Shown here: positions 1 to 5,698 of the stretch, one piece after another | How positions within the stretch are numbered: position 1 is the first letter of the stretch | How the letters are laid out: the number at the start of each line of letters is the position of its first letter | Assembly: GCA_029259835.1 (NCBI GenBank) | Contig: JAJDEL010000038.1 | Coordinates: 1 to 7,714, forward strand | DNA from: Planctomicrobium sp. | GTDB lineage: Bacteria; Planctomycetota; Planctomycetia; Planctomycetales; Planctomycetaceae | DNA length: 7,714 bases | Direction: 5' to 3' | Made by a program: the position numbers and the translations under genes | Notes under the pieces: generated by a model | The model's database searches: none | What the model was told of the DNA's origin: nothing | The model's input: only the letters and a program-made list of their open reading frames with translations

Positions 1-774
1 CGGGACGACATGGTTCTCAACGGAATTACACCAGAACGGCTTGGTGATCGAGAATCGTTACTCAAGAGTATTGACCGACTCCGACGTGATGTCGACGCGA
101 CAACCAACATGAAAGGTCTCGACGCATTTACAGAGCAAGCCATCGGTTTGTTGACCTCATCAAAACTGGCAGACGCACTTGATCTCTCCAAGGAAGATCC
201 CAAAATCGTGGAACGCTACGGTACCGGCGACCCGACAAAATTCATGGATAGCAACGGTGCTCCCCGTGTCCCGCAGAGTCTGTTAGTCGCTCGGCGTCTC
301 ATTGAAGCAGGCGCTCGAGTCGTAACGCTCAACTATTCCAAGTGGGACTGGCACGGTGGGAAAAATAACTCCATCTTCAAACGCGAAGCCGAAGATTTCC
401 CGGTTTTCGATCAGTGCGTGAGTGCATTGATTGAAGACCTGCATCAGCGTGGTCTCGATAAAGACTGTACTGTTGTTATTTGGGGTGAATTTGGTCGCAC
501 GCCGAAGATCAGCGCGCAAGTTGGTCGTGATCACTGGCCGCGCGTGAACTGCGCGTTAATGGCTGGTGGCGGCATGAAGACAGGACAGGTAATTGGTGCG
601 ACAGACCGACTCGGTGGTGAGGCGGAATCACGACCGGTCACGTTTTCGGAAGTCTACGCAACTCTCTATCACAACCTCGGCATCGACACCAAGTCCACAA
701 CGATCAACGATTTCAGCGGTCGTCCGCAATATCTTCTCGAAGAAGACGCCGCTCCGATTCAGGAACTCGTGTAG
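1..774 (+). CDS. DUF1501 domain-containing protein, 3' part (5' end outside window)
   Basis: The reading frame is open from the first base (Arg-Asp-Asp before the ATG at 10) and ends at TAG 772-774, so this is the C-terminal ~257 residues of a longer protein; family members are usually 400-500 residues. Recognisable DUF1501 motifs are WDWHGG (base 343), WGEFGRTPK (base 481), GRDHWP (base 523) and the Gly-rich stretch [14 protein letters not shown] (from about 565). The family belongs to the alkaline-phosphatase/sulfatase-like superfamily, and the His of GRDHWP and the acidic WGEFGR motif fall where metal or active-site residues are expected; the actual substrate is unknown. In Planctomycetes these genes usually sit beside DUF1549/DUF1553 (PSD1) cytochrome-type genes, so such a partner may lie to the left. 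Family members often carry a Tat signal, but that end is not visible here. No clear terminator follows. Confidence 0.93.
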   Translation, partial: RDDMVLNGITPERLGDRESLLKSIDRLRRDVDATTNMKGLDAFTEQAIGLLTSSKLADALDLSKEDPKIVERYGTGDPTKFMDSNGAPRVPQSLLVARRLIEAGARVVTLNYSKWDWHGGKNNSIFKREAEDFPVFDQCVSALIEDLHQRGLDKDCTVVIWGEFGRTPKISAQVGRDHWPRVNCALMAGGGMKTGQVIGATDRLGGEAESRPVTFSEVYATLYHNLGIDTKSTTINDFSGRPQYLLEEDAAPIQELV

Positions 775-977
775 AGTAGCTCAGTTCACTTCCACTTAGT
801 CGCCGGTTATTGACCGTCAGGGAAGCGTTGTCGAGAAATAATATGTAAGTCGTTTGTGAACACCTTCCGAGAATGTAGAGTCAAACGTTTCTCTCCCCTG
901 TGAATCATCGGGGGCTAAATGAGATGGGTGATTCACTGCACACTTCGTTGAAAGAGAAGACGAAAAGGAAAAAGTCA

Positions 978-1622
978 ATGCGTCTGAGTTTGACCGTACT
1001 CGCGATGATGATTTCGATGGTCTCTGCTTTGCCTGGAGACGAACCGACGACGGAAATTCAGTTTGATATTCCTGAAGGGTGGAAATCGGAACGGATCGAA
1101 TTGCCACCATCGTTCGCTCCGGACATGGAGTTGCAAGGAACGGAAGATGTTCGGTTCGCGCCGGGCATGTTTCAGGCGAAGTCTGATTCATTCTTTTCCT
1201 ACATTTTCGTCTTTCAACTTCAGGCCAAACCGAAACTGACCTTGGAAGTTCTTGATCGAGAACTGCTTGTTTACTACCGAGGTCTTGCAAAAGCGGTCTC
1301 AAAGAGACGCAACCCGAAACTGGATACGGAGCAGTTTTCGCTACAACTCAAAGAGGCACAGAAGACCGTTGCCAAGGCCAGAGATGCCAGAGGTTTGAAA
1401 CGATATGCAGGCGATCTGAAGTGGGTCGAACCATTTGTAACTCAAAAAGCCCAAACCCTGTATCTGGAAGTCGATACGTGGGCCAACAGCAAGACCGGCG
1501 AAAACTATCTGTTCGTCTGTGTTTCCCCACAGGACAAAAAAGCCGAGATCTGGAAAACGATGCTCGAACTGCGAGAGAAGTTCCTAAAGACGAATCTGCC
1601 AAAGATTCCATCACTCAATTAG
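978..1622 (+). CDS. Small secreted protein of unknown function
   Basis: I do not recognise a named family. From ATG 978 the product is 214 residues with a signal peptide: a short basic start, a hydrophobic run (LTVLAMMISMVSA) and probable cleavage near Ala-Leu-Pro at residues 18-20. The mature part begins with an Asp/Glu-rich strand segment and an EGWKSERIELPPSFAPDM stretch, then FAPGMF and FFSYIFVFQL. A basic, probably helical middle follows (about residues 75-130), then a strand-rich end (TLYLEVDTW, NYLFVCVS). No membrane anchor follows the signal, so a periplasmic or exported soluble protein is likely. The start is uncertain. ATG 978 has AAGG at 965-968 nine bases upstream. ATG 924, with GGGGG at 910-914, would add 18 residues including a lysine-rich n-region, and GTG 900 is also in frame. 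It stands alone, about 200 bases after the DUF1501 gene and 379 bases before the next one. Confidence 0.8.
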   Translation: MRLSLTVLAMMISMVSALPGDEPTTEIQFDIPEGWKSERIELPPSFAPDMELQGTEDVRFAPGMFQAKSDSFFSYIFVFQLQAKPKLTLEVLDRELLVYYRGLAKAVSKRRNPKLDTEQFSLQLKEAQKTVAKARDARGLKRYAGDLKWVEPFVTQKAQTLYLEVDTWANSKTGENYLFVCVSPQDKKAEIWKTMLELREKFLKTNLPKIPSLN

Positions 1623-1648
1623 CCCCGGAGAAGGTCCACCCGGGTGCT

Positions 1649-1698
1649 ATGTCGGAGCGAGTGTAACTCGCCAATAGTGGGGCGACATCCGAGTCGCC
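1649..1698. repeat. Pair of adjacent hairpins, candidate REP-like intergenic element
   Basis: Two perfect 6-bp stems lie 9 bases apart just after the preceding stop codon. The first is GCGAGT (1657-1662) with ACTCGC (1666-1671) around a 3-base loop; the second is GGCGAC (1681-1686) with GTCGCC (1693-1698) around a 6-base loop. In addition ATGTCG (1649-1654) is complementary to CGACAT (1683-1688), so an alternative fold exists. No T-tract follows, so a rho-independent terminator is unlikely. The paired-hairpin layout in an intergenic gap is typical of REP-type repeats, but no second copy occurs in this window, so the repeat status is inference. Confidence 0.4.
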
Positions 1699-1754
1699 GA
1701 TTCTGTTTCACAACGAGTGGATCATTCTGTCAATTTGTCCACGCCGTAAATTGT

Positions 1755-1832
1755 GAGGTCCACAATGTGGTCAAGGCTGCTCACCCTTACGAAGAAAGCG
1801 ATACGAACGTCCTGCATTGGTGGCTGGACTAA
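1755..1832 (+). pseudogene. Probable remnant of the 3' end of a NIF3/YqfO-like gene
   Basis: In one + frame, bases 1764-1832 encode NVVKAAHPYEESDTNVLHWW followed by Leu-Asp and a TAA stop. The core KAAHPYEE (AAHPYEE at 1776-1796) is the signature of the CutA/PII-like domain found inside NIF3 (YqfO) proteins and in short stand-alone YqfO-family proteins of about 100 residues. In those proteins the motif lies near the C-terminus and is followed by about a dozen residues, as here. The rest of that domain is not recognisable: the frame upstream runs into the hairpin element and lacks the usual N-terminal strand and Gly-rich loop. No credible ribosome site or start precedes it. I therefore read it as a truncated relic. 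A chance match of seven consecutive residues is the main alternative. Confidence 0.42.
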
Positions 1833-1846
1833 TGCGCAGTCACTTG

Positions 1847-1945
1847 TAGGTGAGAATTTCGTTTGCGTCTTTTCTCTGCATTTCTTAAAACAGGCGTGAG
1901 TTCGGCAAGTATTTCCCCTGCTTCGGTTGAAATCTGACTCACCTA
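1847..1945. other. Long-range inverted repeat upstream of the GYF_2 gene
   Basis: TAGGTGAG (1847-1854) is perfectly complementary to CTCACCTA (1938-1945). Immediately inside, ATTTC (1856-1860) pairs with GAAAT (1929-1933), giving 13 potential base pairs in two blocks that close a 68-base interior. Inside, CAGG (1891-1894) can pair with CCTG (1917-1920). It lies 56 bases before the ATG of the next gene, where a structured leader or regulatory site could act, but no known riboswitch consensus was recognised. The remainder of the gap up to 2001 shows no clear promoter boxes. Confidence 0.3.
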
Positions 1946-2001
1946 AACGGTAGCCTCACAGTGAATTCAGATGACACACATACGAGGTCTGTCTTAATAG
2001 A

Positions 2002-2790
2002 ATGTCTGTCGAATACCAATTTCAGAAAGAAGGGCGCGTTTCCGGGCCGGTCACTTTTCGTGACTTGGTGAGGAAAGTGCGGACCGGAAATCTGAACGTT
2101 GATGATTTGGTGAAGTCTGATTGGGAAGACCACTGGATGCCTGCGGCGGCAGTTGTCGGACTTTTTCACATGGCTGGTCGAGACGATGTTCTCGCGAGAT
2201 GGGAAGCTGAGCAGCAATCTACGGTCGATTCGTTACAGCTTTCTGCAGCTTCTCATTCCACAAACTCCCCTCAAGAGAGTCTTGCTCAACCTGATTGGGG
2301 AGCAAAGGCGATGGAACTTCAAGAGCAAGAGTTGGACGAGCAAATCGAAGAGTTCAAACGTCGGCAAGAAGACCGCCGGAGTGAAGTGTCGTACGCGACT
2401 TTGCATAATTCTCAAAAACTTGCCAATCACATTTCTGCTGCAACAACCGCAGTGGACCTGCGGAAGAAACGTGGCACGTCCTCGAAAACAGTAATGTTCT
2501 TCACCTTTCTGCAATCGTTCTCTCACGATGAGACGTTGCATCGGTGGTTCCGATGGGGGATCACGTTTATTGTTGCGAATGTCGTCGGAATTGAAATTGT
2601 CAGAAGATCGCTGGCGCAGATGCGTCAATTTCCACAGTCTGGTTTGCAGCCGTCCATCCCAACATCGTTTCCTTTTTGGGGCGAATGCTCGCCGACTTTG
2701 TTCTTTATTCTGTTGGTCGATGTCATGCTTCTTGCAGGAGTTCTAGGATATTGGGGAGCAAGAAGTGTCGAGCAACTGGTTGATGAATGA
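2002..2790 (+). CDS. GYF_2 (DUF4339) domain membrane protein with coiled coil
   Basis: This is a 262-residue protein. Residues 4-55 match the GYF_2 fold common in Planctomycetes: an aromatic start (YQF at 5-7), GP at 15-16, a Leu-rich helix ending in G29, then VDDLV (33-37), W45 and P47 and a closing hydrophobic helix. GYF domains generally bind proline-rich or otherwise extended peptides, so this end is probably a cytoplasmic protein-binding module. A charged linker (about 60-100) leads into a coiled-coil candidate rich in Glu, Gln and Arg (about 101-129). A basic segment (KKRG, 155-158) precedes two membrane helices at about 184-201 and 232-252, joined by a Pro/Ser-rich loop. No signal peptide is seen, which fits an N-terminus in the cytoplasm. 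The ATG at 2002 is chosen because the domain begins right after it; GAGG at 1984-1987 is rather far for a ribosome site. The partner is unknown. The next gene starts about 80 bases downstream without a clear terminator between, so co-transcription is possible. Confidence 0.85.
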   Translation: MSVEYQFQKEGRVSGPVTFRDLVRKVRTGNLNVDDLVKSDWEDHWMPAAAVVGLFHMAGRDDVLARWEAEQQSTVDSLQLSAASHSTNSPQESLAQPDWGAKAMELQEQELDEQIEEFKRRQEDRRSEVSYATLHNSQKLANHISAATTAVDLRKKRGTSSKTVMFFTFLQSFSHDETLHRWFRWGITFIVANVVGIEIVRRSLAQMRQFPQSGLQPSIPTSFPFWGECSPTLFFILLVDVMLLAGVLGYWGARSVEQLVDE

Positions 2791-2858
2791 ACAAACCGAG
2801 ATGTCCTGAGGCGTCTTGAAATCCTGAACTGTTTCATTAGCACGGTTTTTATTTGCAT

Positions 2859-2873
2859 AGGGCCGAAGTATTG
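2859..2873 (+). promoter_or_regulatory. Ribosome binding site and TTG start deciding the DUF1559 N-terminus
   Basis: AGGG at 2859-2862 lies 8 bases before TTG 2871. An in-frame TAG at 2838-2840 closes the frame upstream, and no in-frame ATG or GTG occurs before the prepilin motif, so a rare start is forced. TTG 2853 has no Shine-Dalgarno upstream, and TTG 2892 has only an AGAAAGAAA purine run. TTG 2871 is therefore the best supported. Confidence 0.5.
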
Positions 2874-4013
2874 ATAGCCAACAGAAAGAAATTGAGACAG
2901 TCCGTAAGCACCTCATATTCCAGAGTTGCGGGAAGATCCTGTCGTGTTGAAATTCTCCCCCCTACCCTGGTTCGCTCTGGCTTCACAATTGTTGAGATGC
3001 TCGTTTCAATGGCGATCATCGGAGTGTTGGTCTCTATCGCGGTCCCGGCAATCGGGCGCGCTCGATTGTCGATGCAACGAACACGCTGCGTCAACAATTT
3101 ACGGAACGTCGCATTCGCAATCACTCAGTACGACCATCTCCACAGTCGGTTACCTGCGTCGGGGTACTATTTTGATCCGCCCGACCAGCCGAGCCAACCG
3201 TTCCACAGCTGGGCAGTCTCGATTCTTCCCTGGGTCGATCAAGGAAATGTTTTCGATAAATGGAAACTTGAAGAACCAATCACGAGCGCCAATAACCGAC
3301 CATTGACGCGATCAAAAATCCCTGCTTACACTTGCCCGCTCGATGTGTCTCTCAGTGGCGGAATCGGTGGCGACCTCAGCTACACCGTCAACGGCGGGGT
3401 CGGTTTTACATTCCGAAATGGTTCCGGAGTAGGCGATTGCCCGATGAGTTGGCAAGGGCACGTTCTCGATTTGAACGGCGATGGGAACACTTGTTCCGGG
3501 ACTGTTGCCGACGATAAAGACCGAACTATTTTCAAGCGGCTGGGTGTCTTCTTTCTGGAGAACTGGAAAGTCGGTGGGACAAAACGGAATCATTCGATTG
3601 CAGATATTGTTGATGGTTCTTCCCAAACATTTCTGGTCACCGAGAACGTCCGGGTCGGATATGACCCGACAGACTCGATTCGATCTTTTGCCGATCCCCA
3701 TCAGATGCGAAGTGCATTTTACATCGGGAGCCCTTGCTTGTATGGAGACTGCAACGCCGGAGGCGTTGACTACGCCCGAAGCAATCAGGGAACCGGCCAA
3801 ATCAATAGTGGTCTCGATAGCCCCGAAGGGACTTCACCTGTTCCGAATTCGTTCCACGTTGGAGGAGTGAACATGGCCTTTGCCGATGCTCACGTGCAAT
3901 TCCTCTCAGAATCGATTGAGGGAGCGGTTTTCGCCGCTCTCGCAAGTTCTCAAGGTTTATTGCTCAATGGAACTCCGCTGGAACAAACGATTGTTTCGGG
4001 AGATTCGTTTTGA
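2871..4013 (+). CDS. DUF1559 protein with prepilin-type N-terminal cleavage/methylation motif
   Basis: From TTG 2871 the product is 380 residues. A basic leader of 36 residues ends in the type IV prepilin site G-FTIVEM (G37, F38, Glu at +5), followed by a hydrophobic helix (LVSMAIIGVLVSIAVPAIG). This is the signature recognised by the prepilin peptidase. DUF1559 marks follow: RCVNNLRN and the aromatic FHSWAVSILPWVDQGN region, TCPLD, then DIVDGSSQTFLVTENV. The C-terminal block is HVGGVNMAFADAHVQFLSE, matching the H-x9-D signature of this family but with Ala-His where Gly-Ser is usual. The fold is expected to be a pseudopilin-like stalk helix with an extracytoplasmic globular domain. A DLNGDGN stretch (bases 3468-3488) resembles a calcium loop. 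The gene overlaps the next by 4 bases, so it heads a coupled three-gene unit. Such proteins are encoded in tens to hundreds of copies in Planctomycetes and their individual roles are mostly unknown. TTG 2853 is the alternative start. Confidence 0.9.
   Translation: MIANRKKLRQSVSTSYSRVAGRSCRVEILPPTLVRSGFTIVEMLVSMAIIGVLVSIAVPAIGRARLSMQRTRCVNNLRNVAFAITQYDHLHSRLPASGYYFDPPDQPSQPFHSWAVSILPWVDQGNVFDKWKLEEPITSANNRPLTRSKIPAYTCPLDVSLSGGIGGDLSYTVNGGVGFTFRNGSGVGDCPMSWQGHVLDLNGDGNTCSGTVADDKDRTIFKRLGVFFLENWKVGGTKRNHSIADIVDGSSQTFLVTENVRVGYDPTDSIRSFADPHQMRSAFYIGSPCLYGDCNAGGVDYARSNQGTGQINSGLDSPEGTSPVPNSFHVGGVNMAFADAHVQFLSESIEGAVFAALASSQGLLLNGTPLEQTIVSGDSF
3998..4013 (+). promoter_or_regulatory. Ribosome binding site with TTGA stop/start overlap
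   Basis: GGGAG (3998-4002) lies 7 bases before TTG 4010-4012, which overlaps the TGA stop (4011-4013) of the DUF1559 gene as TTGA. This is the non-ATG counterpart of the common ATGA coupling and argues for reinitiation by the same ribosomes. Later in-frame starts (TTG 4016, GTG 4151, ATG 4181) have weaker or no ribosome sites. Confidence 0.6.
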
Positions 4014-5698
4014 CATTGAATCGGGCCGTTAGTGAACTCCCCCCAATCTTCCCTGCTTCTCAACAGGTTCAGGAGAAGGAAGTTGCGGTCCAGCCGCAAG
4101 CGGTCAGCGCCCCCTCACAAGAACATTTTTGTTCGATTGATGTCGCTCCAGTGGCTCCACGTGTCGGGCGACGAGCTTCAATGGAAGTGGTTTCACTGAT
4201 TGTCATTGTGATTGTTGCTGCGGTACTTCGAATCAATCATCTCTCTGATGTCAGTCTGTGGTACGACGAAGCCTGTTCCTGGCGCATCAGTCAATACCCT
4301 TGGGCAGGGATGTGGACCGCGATTGCTCACGATGCTCACCCACCGCTGTACTATTTAATTTTAAGAGCCTGGTCCGCCTTCTGGGGGAATGAACCTGCAA
4401 CACTGCGAGCCTTAAGCATTGTGTTCGGTCTTGCGACTGTTTGTGCGACGTGGAGTCTGGTTCGCTCGCTCCCTGTGAAGAAGCAAACACCACAATTCCT
4501 CGAGGGAACTCCGCTTCTTGCCGCATTATTGATTGCAATCAATCCGCTTCAAATTGAGATGAGCCAGGAAGCACGCCCTTATACTTTGGGAACTTTTCTC
4601 GCTGTACTGGCTGCTTTTTTTCTGATCAGAACAACGAAACCGAAATTTTCACTTTTACCCTGGATCGGCTTTGGGGTGTGCGCTGCTGGACTCTCGATGA
4701 CGCATTACTATGGAATATGGACTGTTGTCGCTCTGTTTCTTTTCGCAACCGGAATCGTCATTTCTGGAAGAAATGACTTAAAACATCGGCGGATGGTATT
4801 CAGCGGCTATGCTTTGAGTTTGCTCCTTGTTTTTCTCTGCTGGGTGCCGTGGTGGTCGACATTTTTGTTCCAGCATTCGCGTGCTGTTGAGCAGCTCTGG
4901 ATGGAGCCACTCACAGTTGAAATGTTTCTCGAAACGAGCTTCAAAGCGGTTGCTGGTGGAAAGCATTCGGCTCTCTGGAACCCACTTGTGGGATTTGCAG
5001 GTCTTGTGTGGATTTCTATCGGACTACTCATGCTAAAATCACGTCGGGATGCTGATCGATTGCTCGGGCTGTGCTTGCTTGGACCGATCGTTGCCGCAGT
5101 GTTGTATAGTGTTTGCATTCGAAACATCCTTGGAGTTCGCTACTTCATTTTCGCACAGACTTTTCTTCTGGTTTCCGTTGCTTCACTCATCGGTCGTATT
5201 AAGCCGAGTTTGCTGAAGAATCTCTGTCTATTCGGTGTCATCGGATGGAGCCTATTCTGGACTTACCAGCTTCGGCAACAACGTGAGTTTTCCTCCCGGT
5301 TTCCAGGTGCGATCCAAACAGCAGTAACGATCAATGCAGATGTCGGCGCGGATCAGCCCTGCATCGCGTCTTCACCGTTCATTTTCACACTGCTTACTCC
5401 TTACATCGACAAGGACGTTTCGTTTGTCGTACGGTATGGCAAGGATTTCGACCACGACCTCTTGAGCGGACCCTCAATTCGGCGCGGTGATTTTGAAAAC
5501 GTTGATTCGATATTGCGATTACAGCAACAAAGTCGAATTTGGACGATCGGTGCGATTGGACTCTTCGGCCACCACTCACAAGTTCAAGTTCCCGATTCAT
5601 ACAAATTTATTTCAGAAAAACGATTCGCAGAACGCTACGGTTACCGAATTGATTATGTCTTAAGAGAGTACAAGCTCCGGAAGGGCGAACACGAATGA
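4010..5698 (+). CDS. GT39/ArnT-type membrane glycosyltransferase
   Basis: This 562-residue polytopic protein belongs to the PMT/ArnT-like superfamily (GT39/GT83; PMT_2 type). These enzymes transfer a sugar from a polyprenyl-phosphate carrier to a protein or lipid on the outer face of the cytoplasmic membrane. A Pro/Gln/Ala-rich cytoplasmic leader (1-57) precedes the first membrane helix (about 59-74). The first outer loop has SLWYDEACS with D86-E87, the position of the catalytic acid, followed by DAHPPLYYLIL (H110, P111, P112). QEARPYTL (186-193) and THYYG (231-235) are also typical. About ten further hydrophobic segments run to about residue 418, and a soluble C-terminal domain (about 425-562) should lie outside the membrane. 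The donor and acceptor cannot be read from the sequence. The gene overlaps both neighbours by 4 bases, so a pilin-like or EF-hand neighbour could be its acceptor (inference). If ATG 4181 were the true start, the product would lack the leader and have 505 residues. Confidence 0.9.
   Translation: MTLNRAVSELPPIFPASQQVQEKEVAVQPQAVSAPSQEHFCSIDVAPVAPRVGRRASMEVVSLIVIVIVAAVLRINHLSDVSLWYDEACSWRISQYPWAGMWTAIAHDAHPPLYYLILRAWSAFWGNEPATLRALSIVFGLATVCATWSLVRSLPVKKQTPQFLEGTPLLAALLIAINPLQIEMSQEARPYTLGTFLAVLAAFFLIRTTKPKFSLLPWIGFGVCAAGLSMTHYYGIWTVVALFLFATGIVISGRNDLKHRRMVFSGYALSLLLVFLCWVPWWSTFLFQHSRAVEQLWMEPLTVEMFLETSFKAVAGGKHSALWNPLVGFAGLVWISIGLLMLKSRRDADRLLGLCLLGPIVAAVLYSVCIRNILGVRYFIFAQTFLLVSVASLIGRIKPSLLKNLCLFGVIGWSLFWTYQLRQQREFSSRFPGAIQTAVTINADVGADQPCIASSPFIFTLLTPYIDKDVSFVVRYGKDFDHDLLSGPSIRRGDFENVDSILRLQQQSRIWTIGAIGLFGHHSQVQVPDSYKFISEKRFAERYGYRIDYVLREYKLRKGEHE
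5679..5698 (+). promoter_or_regulatory. Ribosome binding site with ATGA stop/start overlap
   Basis: GGAAGGG (5679-5685) lies 9 bases before ATG 5695-5697. That ATG overlaps the TGA (5696-5698) of the glycosyltransferase gene. This strong site fixes the start of the EF-hand gene and indicates translational coupling. Confidence 0.7.

Noticed and set aside
810..844. Sigma-70-like promoter with TTGACC at 810-815
   Set aside because: The nearest AT-rich -10 candidates (AATAAT at 837) leave a spacer of 21 or more bases.
775..920. Rho-independent terminator after the DUF1501 gene
   Set aside because: Only a 4-bp CGGT/ACCG stem and a weak CCCC/GGGG pairing are present, with no T-tract.
817..1302. 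Long minus-strand open frame over the small secreted protein gene
   Set aside because: It lies antisense to a gene with a good signal peptide. Its product is Ser/Arg/Pro-rich with no recognisable domain, typical of a shadow frame.
1644..1832. Complete 62-residue gene starting at GTG 1644
   Set aside because: It has no ribosome site, its first part is the hairpin element, and only its last 20 or so residues resemble a protein family. It is treated as a relic instead.
2791..2870. Terminator or promoter between the GYF_2 and DUF1559 genes
   Set aside because: No stem-loop and no convincing promoter boxes are visible, so operon membership of the GYF_2 gene remains open.
3312..3800. Minus-strand open frame of 162 codons inside the DUF1559 gene
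   Set aside because: It is fully antisense to a confidently identified family with motifs on both sides and has no domain of its own.
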